This document shows, in pieces, positions 51,459 to 59,148 of a DNA stretch of 64,000 bases. The DNA comes from Planctomycetota bacterium (GTDB lineage Bacteria > Planctomycetota > Phycisphaerae > Phycisphaerales > Phycisphaeraceae): the NCBI GenBank assembly GCA_026386955.1, contig JAPLMQ010000304.1:1-64000 (forward strand). Reading direction: 5' to 3'. The notes under the pieces are model-generated. The model did not search any database. It was not told the DNA's origin and saw only the letters and a program-made list of their open reading frames with translations. The position numbers and the translations under genes were made by a program. Within the stretch, counting starts at the first letter, position 1. Each line of letters opens with the position of its first letter.

Positions 51459-53675
51459 ATGGAGAGCAAGAGTCCCGCAGAGTCCCATTCCGCGCCCGCA
51501 TCGCCCGCCGAGCCGGTCCCCGGCGAGTTCCTCAACCGCGAGCTGAGCTGGCTGGAGTTCAACCGCCGTGTGCTCCACGAGGCGCTCGACGAGCGCACGC
51601 CCCTCTTGGAGCGCGTGAATTTCCTGGCGATCTTCAGCTCGAACCTCGACGAGTTCGTGCAGAAGCGCGTCGGGGGGCTCAAGCGCCAGATCGCCGCGGG
51701 GATCATGACCCGCACGCCCGACGGCATGAGCCCGCAGGAGCAGCTCGCCGCGATCCGCCGCGTCATCGTCGAGATGCTCGACACCCAGGCGAAATGCTTC
51801 ACCGAGTCGATACGCCCCGCGCTCGCGGCCCAGGGCGTCCACCTCCTGCGCTGGGAGGAGGCGACCGACGCCGAGTGCGAGGTCGCCAGCGCCTACTTCC
51901 GCACCAACCTCTTCCCGGTGCTCACGCCCCTGGCGGTCGACCCCGGGCACCCCTTCCCCTTCATCTCCAACCTGAGCACGTCGCTGGGCGTGATGCTGCG
52001 CCCGCCGGGCGAGCCGGGCTCCGCGGGCGGAGCCGAAGGCGCGTCGCAGTTCGCGCGGGTGAAGGTGCCCAAGGTCGTGCCGCGCTGGATCGACCTGGCC
52101 CGCATCAACCTCCCCGCGGGCAAGCCCCCCGCCTCGCCCAACGTCTGGCGGCTCATGCACGTCGAGCAGATCATCCGCCACAACCTGCAGGACCTCTTCG
52201 AGGGCATGGTCATCGAGGAGGTCGAGCCCTTCCGCGTGACCCGCAGCGCCGACGTCGAGCGCGACCAGGAGGACGCCGAAGACCTGCTCGAGATGATCGA
52301 GAAGGAGCTGCGCGAGAGGCGCTTCGCGCAGACGATCCGGCTGGAGGTCGACAACGACCCCTCCAAGCGCATCACGCCATTCCTGATGGGCGAGCTGGAG
52401 CTGGACGAGACCGACGTCTACCGCATGCCCGCGGAGATGGACTACACCGACCTGTTCTGCATCTCCGCGCTGGACATCCCCCACCTGCGGGCGGCGCCCT
52501 GGACGCCGGTGGCGCCCCCGCGCCTGCGCGACGAGGAGGCCGACATCTTCTCGATCATCCGCGCGGGCGACGTGCTTGTGCACCACCCCTACGAGTCGTT
52601 CTCCGCGAGCGTCGAGCGCTTCATCCGCGCCGCCGCCGCCGACCCCAAGGTGATCGCGATCAAGCTCACGCTCTACCGCACGAGCAAGGACTCGCCCTTC
52701 ATCCCCGAGCTGATCCGCGCCGCGGAGAGCGGCAAGCAGGTCGTCGCGCTCGTCGAGCTCTCCGCCCGCTTCGACGAGGAGCGGAACATCCTGCTCGCCC
52801 AGACGCTCGAGAAGGCGGGCGTGCACGTGGTCTACGGGATCGTCGGGCTCAAGACGCACACCAAGACTTCGCTGGTGGTGCGCCACGAGCCCGAGGGGAT
52901 GAAGGCCTACGCCCACATCGGCACGGGGAACTACAACTCCAAGACCGCGCAGCTCTACACCGACCTGGGGCTCTTCACCTGCGACCCGGACATCACCGCC
53001 GACCTGGTGGAGCTCTTCCACTACCTCACGGGGCGGAGCCAGAAGAAGGAGTTCCGCAAGTTGTTGATCGCGCCGATCAACATGAAGCGCCGGTTCGTGG
53101 AGTTGATCGACCGCCAGATCGCGTACGCGCAGGCGTGGCGCGAGCGCGGGGGCGACCCGGCCGACCCGAACCGCCCGCGGATCATCGCGAAGATGAACTC
53201 ATTGGAGGACCGCGGGGTCTGCCGCCGGCTGTACGACGCCAGCCGCGCGGGCGTGGCGATCCAGCTCATCGTGCGCGGGTTCTGCTGCCTGCGCCCGGGC
53301 GTGCCGGGGATGAGCGAGAACATCACGGTGCAGAGCGTGATCGGGCGCTTCCTCGAGCACTCGCGGATCTTCTACTTCCACAACGCCGGGGGCGGCACGG
53401 GCGAGTACTACATCGGCTCGGCCGACTGGATGCACCGCAACCTCAACGACCGCGTGGAGTGCATCACGCCCATCACCGAGCCGGCGCTGCAGGAGCGCTT
53501 GAGGCAGGTGCTGGAGATCATGCTCGGCGACCAGAGGCAGGCGTGGGAGATGCGCCCCGACGGGAGCTACGTGCAGCGGAGGCCCGACGCCGCCGGCCCC
53601 GAGGCGGCCGCGGGCACGCACGCGCGGCTGATGGAGCTGGCGCGGCACGAGGCGGCGCGCGACGTCAAGGAATAG
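51459..53675 (+). CDS. ppk1: Polyphosphate kinase 1
   Basis: The product is 738 residues. FLNRELSWLEFNRRVLHEA is the conserved N-terminal helical domain. The catalytic histidine is in GLKTHTK (about H467), matching H435 of the E. coli enzyme, followed by YAHIGTGNYNSKTAQLYTDLGL. A second conserved histidine is in GRFLEHSRIFYFHNAGGG. It makes polyphosphate from ATP at the membrane or cytoplasm. The ATG at 51459 has GAAGG upstream and is preferred over ATG 51447. It is followed by a hairpin terminator and is convergent with dnaA. Confidence 0.93.
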   Translation: MESKSPAESHSAPASPAEPVPGEFLNRELSWLEFNRRVLHEALDERTPLLERVNFLAIFSSNLDEFVQKRVGGLKRQIAAGIMTRTPDGMSPQEQLAAIRRVIVEMLDTQAKCFTESIRPALAAQGVHLLRWEEATDAECEVASAYFRTNLFPVLTPLAVDPGHPFPFISNLSTSLGVMLRPPGEPGSAGGAEGASQFARVKVPKVVPRWIDLARINLPAGKPPASPNVWRLMHVEQIIRHNLQDLFEGMVIEEVEPFRVTRSADVERDQEDAEDLLEMIEKELRERRFAQTIRLEVDNDPSKRITPFLMGELELDETDVYRMPAEMDYTDLFCISALDIPHLRAAPWTPVAPPRLRDEEADIFSIIRAGDVLVHHPYESFSASVERFIRAAAADPKVIAIKLTLYRTSKDSPFIPELIRAAESGKQVVALVELSARFDEERNILLAQTLEKAGVHVVYGIVGLKTHTKTSLVVRHEPEGMKAYAHIGTGNYNSKTAQLYTDLGLFTCDPDITADLVELFHYLTGRSQKKEFRKLLIAPINMKRRFVELIDRQIAYAQAWRERGGDPADPNRPRIIAKMNSLEDRGVCRRLYDASRAGVAIQLIVRGFCCLRPGVPGMSENITVQSVIGRFLEHSRIFYFHNAGGGTGEYYIGSADWMHRNLNDRVECITPITEPALQERLRQVLEIMLGDQRQAWEMRPDGSYVQRRPDAAGPEAAAGTHARLMELARHEAARDVKE

Positions 53676-53702
53676 TTGAACGAGTGCTGATCAAACCCAA
53701 AG

Positions 53703-53729
53703 CCCAGGCACCGCGCGCCTGGGTTTTTT
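53703..53729 (+). terminator. Terminator formed by CCCAGGC hairpin repeat, copy 3
   Basis: CCCAGGC (53703-53709) and GCCTGGG (53717-53723) with a 7-nt loop, then six T (53724-53729). It lies between ppk1 and the convergent dnaA. Confidence 0.8.
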
Positions 53730-53736
53730 CTGCGCC

Positions 53737-55380
53737 TCACGCGCTCGCCGTCGCGGGCGTGGAAGCCGCGGTCTGCGACTTGGTCACCTGCTGCGCGATC
53801 TTCTCGAGCTGGGCCGCGAACGACGGGTCGGCCCCGCTGCGCTCGTCGACCGTGCGGATCGAGTGCATGACCGTCGTGTGGTCGCGCCCGCCGAAGTAGG
53901 CGCCGATCTCCTCGAGGCTGAAGCGCGTGCGCTTGCGGGCCAGCCACATGCAGACTTGCCGCGGCCCGGTGATCGACTTGTGCCGCCGCTTCGACTGCAG
54001 GTCGGAGAGCTTCACGTTGTAGAACGCGGTGACGACGTTGATGATGTTCTGCAGGGTCACCTGCGAGCCGCTCGACTGGTGGTTCGAGTCGCCCAGCGCG
54101 GTCTGCGCCAGGGCGAGGTCGATCGGGCGGTTCTGCAGCACCGCGTGCCCCTGGATCGTGTTGATCGAGCCCTCGAGCTCGCGGGCGTTGGAGTCGATCT
54201 TCCCCGCGATGTAGGCGACGACGTCCTCGGGGATCGCCAGACCGCGGATGCGGGCCTTGGCCTTGAGGATCGCCACGCGCGTCTCGTAGCAGGGCTTGCT
54301 CACGTGCGCGACCAGGCCCCACTGGAACCGGCTCACCAGCCGCTCCTCGAGCTGCGGGATCTCGGCCGGGGGCGAGTCGCTGGAGATGATGATTTGGCGG
54401 TTCGACTGGTAGAGCGCGTTGAAGGTGTGGAAGAACTCCTCCTGCGTGCGCTCGCGGTTGGCCAGGAAGTGGATGTCGTCGATGACCAGCACGTCGACAT
54501 GGCGGTAGCGGTGGCGGAACTCGTTCATCTTCCCGGACTGCACGCACTCCAGGAAGTGGTTCATGAACGTGTCACACGAGAGGTAGCAGAGGCGGACCTG
54601 GGGTGACTTCTCGATGAGCCGCTGGCAGATCGCCTGCAGCAGGTGGGTCTTGCCCAAGCCGACGCCGCCGTGGATGAAGAGCGGGTTGTAGGCCGTGCCG
54701 GGCTGGTTGGCGACGGCGACGGAGGCGGCGTAGGCCAAGTGGTTGCCCGGGCCGGTGACGAAGTTCTCGAAGGAATTGTCGGGCGAGAGGACGATCTGGT
54801 CGTAAGGCGTCTCGTCGCCCATGTGCTGCGAGGAGACGGGCGACCTGGGCTTCGCGGGCGTGGTGGCGAGGACGGTGATGGCCGGCGCCCCCGGAATCCC
54901 GGGAACCCCTGGAGCGCCTGGCGCAACCGGATTGCCGGCGGCCGCGGGGTTCGTCGCGGGCGCGGCGGGCGCATGTGCGGCCGACTGAACAGGACTGAGC
55001 ATCGGCGCTCGGGCAGCCCCGTTCCCCGCGGCGTGGTTCGAGTTCTGGTTGGAGGCCTCCTCGGGCTCGGCGACGGCGGTCGCCGCCTCGATGCTCCCGG
55101 GCACCAGCGCGGCCTCTTCGTCGAACGCCACCGCCTCGTCGGTCACGAAGCGCACGGCAACCAGCGCGCCGGTCGTGGCCTGCGCCGCCTCGGTGAACTG
55201 CTCGAGGCACTTGCGCTGCAAATAGTTCCGCTGGACGGTGTTGGTGGTGTGGACCTTGAGCAGCCCCGAGTGCAACTCCACGGGGAGGAGCTCCTCGAAC
55301 CATTGGCGACAGATCGGCGCGTGGCGCTGGCGCAAGTAGCCCATGATGTCGCGCCACAGCGCGGGATCGACCTTCGCCAT
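53737..55380 (-). CDS. dnaA: Chromosomal replication initiator DnaA
   Basis: The product is 547 residues. Domain I is the N-terminal 80. A long linker (about 85-200) contains a collagen-like stretch GAPGVPGIPGAPA. Domain III has Walker A GGVGLGKTH (238-246), Walker B LVIDDIHF (about 298-305) and a sensor II region. Domain IV ends with the DNA-binding signature GGRDHTTVMHS. ATG 55380 follows GGAGAG. A DnaA-box-like TTTTCCACT (55383-55391, 8 of 9) lies right at the start, which might allow autoregulation. The usual rpmH or dnaN neighbours are absent. Confidence 0.96.
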   Translation of the reverse strand: MAKVDPALWRDIMGYLRQRHAPICRQWFEELLPVELHSGLLKVHTTNTVQRNYLQRKCLEQFTEAAQATTGALVAVRFVTDEAVAFDEEAALVPGSIEAATAVAEPEEASNQNSNHAAGNGAARAPMLSPVQSAAHAPAAPATNPAAAGNPVAPGAPGVPGIPGAPAITVLATTPAKPRSPVSSQHMGDETPYDQIVLSPDNSFENFVTGPGNHLAYAASVAVANQPGTAYNPLFIHGGVGLGKTHLLQAICQRLIEKSPQVRLCYLSCDTFMNHFLECVQSGKMNEFRHRYRHVDVLVIDDIHFLANRERTQEEFFHTFNALYQSNRQIIISSDSPPAEIPQLEERLVSRFQWGLVAHVSKPCYETRVAILKAKARIRGLAIPEDVVAYIAGKIDSNARELEGSINTIQGHAVLQNRPIDLALAQTALGDSNHQSSGSQVTLQNIINVVTAFYNVKLSDLQSKRRHKSITGPRQVCMWLARKRTRFSLEEIGAYFGGRDHTTVMHSIRTVDERSGADPSFAAQLEKIAQQVTKSQTAASTPATASA

Positions 55381-55749
55381 CGTTTTCCACTCTCCCCCCG
55401 GTCGCTCCGACGCGGCCCGGTCCCACCGATGCGGGGCCGGCGACACCCACCAGTGTCGTCCGCGCACGAAATGATTGCGGGGTCAAAGAACGGAAAGTAC
55501 GGCCTCGCTCCCGCGGTGTCAATACGTTTTCGCGCGCGACGCGGCGCTGCACGCGCGCTTCTGTCAAGCGCTGCGCGAGTGAAGCGGCGCACGCGCGGGC
55601 GCGCGGACGCGCCGTGACGACGTCTCGCGCACGACTCGCCCTTGCGACGCGCCCAAAGCCCAGGCATTGCGGCGCCTGGGACCTCCCGCGTGGAAGATGC
55701 ATCGCACGGAAACAGGAATCCACTCGCGCATCTGGTCGATAATGAAACC
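55381..55749. other. dnaA upstream region, gene-free
   Basis: Besides the DnaA-box-like TTTTCCACT (55383-55391) and a CCCAGGC hairpin repeat (55659-55680), no cluster of DnaA boxes or AT-rich unwinding element was found, so this does not look like oriC. Confidence 0.5.
55659..55680. repeat. CCCAGGC hairpin repeat, copy 4
   Basis: CCCAGGC (55659-55665) and GCCTGGG (55674-55680), preceded by CCCAAAG as in the other copies; no T run. Confidence 0.75.
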
Positions 55750-57012
55750 ATGCCCTCCCATTCGCTGATCCTCTTCGACGACGGCCTCGGGCGATTCGGC
55801 CCGTTGGGCGACCGCCGCGCGAGCTTCGAGTTTCGCAGCGGCGCGCTGACCACCGAGGAGCGCCTCGCCCGCGTGCTGAAATGCGAGCGCGAGGGTTGGA
55901 TCGCCCCAGCCGCGCTCATGAGCGTTCTGAATGAACGAATTTCGATGCTGCCGCTGGGTGCGCTCGATCGCTTCGCCACGGAGAGCGATGAGATCGCGCT
56001 CGCGGTCAACGGCGCGTGGCTGGGGCTCGCCCACGTCGATGAGATCGCCAAGATGAGCGTGCGCCAGGCGTTCGTGCAGCCTGACGGCCGGCTGATTGCC
56101 ATTCGCGGCGCCGGGAATGAAATCGCGGCGATCGTGCAGGCCTACATGCAATCCGGGATCCGCGACTTCGCGTCGGTCTTGCCGACGATCACGAACTTGA
56201 ACATCAGGCTTCGACGCACCCGCGAGCGCTGCCTCATCGACCGCCCCTGGCACCTCCTCGAATCGCTCGACGCCGCTCTCCGCGCCGACATCGCCCTGCT
56301 CGCCCTGCCGCCATGGCACGACGGTGCGGTTCACTCCGTCGTGAAACTCGGCGACCATCCCGTCACCGTCCATCCTGACGCCCGCATTCACCCGATGGTC
56401 GTGCTCAATTCCGAGAAAGGCCCGATCGCCATCGACGCCGACGCCGTCGTCGGCTCCTTCTGCGTGATCGCGGGCCCCTGCTACATCGGGCAGGAGACGA
56501 TCGTCAGCCCGCAGACGCACATCCGCTCGCAGGCCTGCATCGGGCCCCAGTGCGTGGTCGGCGGGGAGATCAGCCAGAGCATCATCCACGGGCAGAGCAA
56601 CAAGGGGCACGCCGGCTACCTCGGCCACAGCCTCGTCGGCCAGTGGGTCAACCTCGGGGCCGACACCAACGTCAGCAACTTGAAGAACACGTACGGCAGC
56701 GTGCGTTGCCAGCTCGAGGCCGACGGCCCCGCCGAGGACTCGCGCCAAAGCAAGCTCGGCCCGCTCATCGGCGACTTCGTCCGCACCGCGATCGGCACGC
56801 GCCTGCTCACCGGCTCAGTGGTCGGCACCGGCGCGATGATCGCCCTCTCGGGCTTCGCCCCCAAGCTCGTCCCGCGCCTGGCCTTCTGCACCGACGAGGG
56901 CGAGGAGCGCTACGAGATCGACAAGTTCCTCGACACCGCGCGGAAGATGATGTCCCGCCGCGGACAGACGCTCAGCGAAGTCGAGGCGGATCGGCTGCGC
57001 GCGCTGGCGTGA
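55750..57012 (+). CDS. GlmU-like sugar-phosphate nucleotidyltransferase/hexapeptide acyltransferase
   Basis: The product is 420 residues. The N-terminus (LILFDDGLGRFGPLGDRRASFEFRSGALTTEERLARVL) is the form typical of the GlmU-related group (UDP-GlcNAc diphosphorylase/acetyltransferase-like), which lacks the usual GxGTRM loop. The C-terminal half is a left-handed beta-helix with hexapeptide repeats (IDADAVVGSFCVIAGPCYIGQETIVSPQ, VVGGEISQSIIHGQSNKGHAGYLGHSLVG, WVNLGADTNVSNLKNTYG). It probably activates a sugar and acetylates it or acts in NDP-sugar synthesis. No clear ribosome binding site is seen. It stands alone on the plus strand. Confidence 0.83.
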   Translation: MPSHSLILFDDGLGRFGPLGDRRASFEFRSGALTTEERLARVLKCEREGWIAPAALMSVLNERISMLPLGALDRFATESDEIALAVNGAWLGLAHVDEIAKMSVRQAFVQPDGRLIAIRGAGNEIAAIVQAYMQSGIRDFASVLPTITNLNIRLRRTRERCLIDRPWHLLESLDAALRADIALLALPPWHDGAVHSVVKLGDHPVTVHPDARIHPMVVLNSEKGPIAIDADAVVGSFCVIAGPCYIGQETIVSPQTHIRSQACIGPQCVVGGEISQSIIHGQSNKGHAGYLGHSLVGQWVNLGADTNVSNLKNTYGSVRCQLEADGPAEDSRQSKLGPLIGDFVRTAIGTRLLTGSVVGTGAMIALSGFAPKLVPRLAFCTDEGEERYEIDKFLDTARKMMSRRGQTLSEVEADRLRALA

Positions 57013-57285
57013 TCTCGATTCGATGCGTTCCTCTAACGGTGGGTTGAGCGGTAATCCGCGAAGCCCCCGATTGGGCGCACAGAAAACCTTGGCGATTCCG
57101 ACCCGCGACTTCACGTGGTCAAAGCGGGAAACGCCATGCTCTTTCGTGAGCAAGCTCAACCACACACGCATCGCCGGTGGGCTTGGCCGAGTACGGCTCA
57201 GCGCCACCCTACCAATGCGCCTCCCTCCAGCGCGGGTTAGAATGCACCGTCCCGAACCGCGCCGCCCCGGCGCCGGAGCCTCCCC

Positions 57286-58167
57286 ATGGCCTTCGAGTTC
57301 ACCGACGCCCACATCCAGGAATACTTCCAGCTCGGTTACACGGTCTTCCGCGCAATCATCCCACCCGCGCTGCTGCGCGACCTCCGCCGGGAGACCGACA
57401 AGGGGCGCGTCATCGCCCGCCAGCGCGCCGGCGAGAACGCCCAGAGGCTGCAGCCCATCGCCGGCTGCCCCGAGCTCGACATGAAGCCCTTCGACGACTA
57501 CCACGCGCTCCCGCCGCTGGTCGACGCGCTCAACCGCCTGCTCGGCCCCTCGATCGGCGGGCTCGTCGACACGCACGCGACGCGCGACGTCTTCGGCGTC
57601 CTCTACGAGCCGGCCGGCGCGCCCTGGTGCACGCAGTGGCACCGCGACTGGCGCGACAACATCCGCGGGCTCAAGGTCGGCGAGTGGGAGAAGGTCATGC
57701 TCGACTTCCGCCTCTTCAACCAGATCAACTGCGCCCTCTACGACGACTCGTGCACCTGGGTCGTCCCCGGCAGCCACCTGCGCAAGGACACGCCCGGCGA
57801 GATCCGCCGGTTCCCCGACCGCCCCGTCCTGGGCCCGACGATCCCCAAGGACTCGACGCCCGAGGAGACCGAGGTGGCCTGCCTCGCCTACACGATGAGC
57901 ATGCCCGGGGCCGTGCAGGCGCACCTGAACGCCGGCGACTACCTGCTCTACCGCAACTCGCTCTGGCACATCGGCAACTACGTGCCCTACCGGAAGCGAG
58001 CGACGATCCACGACGGGATCTTCACGCCCGAGTTCCGCGCGTTCTTCACCAAGCCGCCGATGAACCCGCCCGCGGCGGACGGCGCGCCCGCGGGGTGGGA
58101 GAACCCGAACCTCGACTCTCTGGTACGCAAGGCGCTCAAGCGCGAGCCCGTCGGCGCGAACGCCTGA
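57286..58167 (+). CDS. Phytanoyl-CoA dioxygenase-family protein, tandem copy 1
   Basis: The product is 293 residues. WHRDWRDN has the HxD iron site, and LWHIGNY carries the distal His. The protein shares SLWHIGNY, TWVVPGSH, MPGAVQAHL and the N-terminal pattern with the next gene. GGAG lies 7 nt before the ATG. A TAGAATG element (57238-57244) is a possible -10. Such enzymes hydroxylate small substrates with Fe and 2-oxoglutarate. The actual substrate is unknown; the two copies probably arose by tandem duplication. Confidence 0.88.
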   Translation: MAFEFTDAHIQEYFQLGYTVFRAIIPPALLRDLRRETDKGRVIARQRAGENAQRLQPIAGCPELDMKPFDDYHALPPLVDALNRLLGPSIGGLVDTHATRDVFGVLYEPAGAPWCTQWHRDWRDNIRGLKVGEWEKVMLDFRLFNQINCALYDDSCTWVVPGSHLRKDTPGEIRRFPDRPVLGPTIPKDSTPEETEVACLAYTMSMPGAVQAHLNAGDYLLYRNSLWHIGNYVPYRKRATIHDGIFTPEFRAFFTKPPMNPPAADGAPAGWENPNLDSLVRKALKREPVGANA

Positions 58168-58212
58168 ATCGATTTGCCTCCAGTCATCCTTCGCAAGTCC
58201 CCGGAACCCGCC

Positions 58213-59091
58213 ATGCCCTTCGAACTCACCGATGCCCACCACGACGAGTACCACCGCAACGGCTTCACCATCTTCCGCGGCATTGTCCCGCTGAAGCTGC
58301 TCATCGAGCTCCGCCGCGAGGCCGACAAGGGTCGCGCCATCGCCCGGGCCCGCGGAGGCGAGAACACCCAGCGGCTGCAGCCCCTGCGCAACCACCAAGA
58401 GCTCGACATGACGCCCTTCAAGGAGTTCGCGAATCTCCCGGCGATCAACGACGCGCTCAAGGCCGTGGTGAGCCCCAACATCTTCTACGGGCTCAAGGAC
58501 GACGACCGCCTGGGCGCGTTGGGCGTCCTCTACGAGCCGGCGACGCGGCCGTGGTGCACGCAGTGGCACCGCGACTGGCGCGACAACGCCCCGGGCCTCG
58601 ACATCAAGCTCTGGCAGGACCGCCTGCTCGACCCGGAGATGTTCAACCAGGTGAACTGCGCGCTGTATGAGGACACCTGCACGTGGGTCGTGCCCGGGAG
58701 CCACATCCGCCGCGACACCTCCGCGGAGATCCGCCGGTTCCCCGAGCGCCCGATCGCGGGCCCGGCGGTGCCCGAGAGCGCGAGCGTCGAGGAGGCGGAG
58801 CTGATCTGCCTGGGGTACACCGCCAGCATGCCCGGCGCGGTGCAGGCGCACCTCAACCCCGGCGACTTCATGCTCTACCGCAACTCGCTCTGGCACATCG
58901 GCAATTACGCGCCCTACAAGCGCCGCGCGACGATCCACGACGTCATCGGCTCGCCCGCCTTCTCCCAGTGGTTCCAGAAGCCGCCCATGCTCCGCGACAA
59001 GGACGGCAAGCCGCTGCCGATGCAGAACGCGAACCTCGAGACGGCGGAATACAAGGCGTGGGAGAAGACGAGGAAGCCGCAGCCGGCGTGA
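58213..59091 (+). CDS. Phytanoyl-CoA dioxygenase-family protein, tandem copy 2
   Basis: The product is 292 residues, close to the product of the gene before it: CTQWHRDWRDN, CTWVVPGSHIRRDT, MPGAVQAHLNPGD and NSLWHIGNYAPYK. Residues outside these blocks differ substantially, so the substrates may differ. The ATG at 58213 is preferred over an in-frame start at 58174. The genes are 45 bp apart and likely cotranscribed. Confidence 0.88.
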   Translation: MPFELTDAHHDEYHRNGFTIFRGIVPLKLLIELRREADKGRAIARARGGENTQRLQPLRNHQELDMTPFKEFANLPAINDALKAVVSPNIFYGLKDDDRLGALGVLYEPATRPWCTQWHRDWRDNAPGLDIKLWQDRLLDPEMFNQVNCALYEDTCTWVVPGSHIRRDTSAEIRRFPERPIAGPAVPESASVEEAELICLGYTASMPGAVQAHLNPGDFMLYRNSLWHIGNYAPYKRRATIHDVIGSPAFSQWFQKPPMLRDKDGKPLPMQNANLETAEYKAWEKTRKPQPA

Positions 59092-59148
59092 GCCGCGGGG
59101 CCACGGGGCGCGCGAGCAAGGCCCAACGTCTATCTTCTCCTCTTCGCG

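Noticed and set aside
55381-55749. Chromosomal origin next to dnaA
   Set aside because: Only one imperfect DnaA box and no AT-rich unwinding segment are present.
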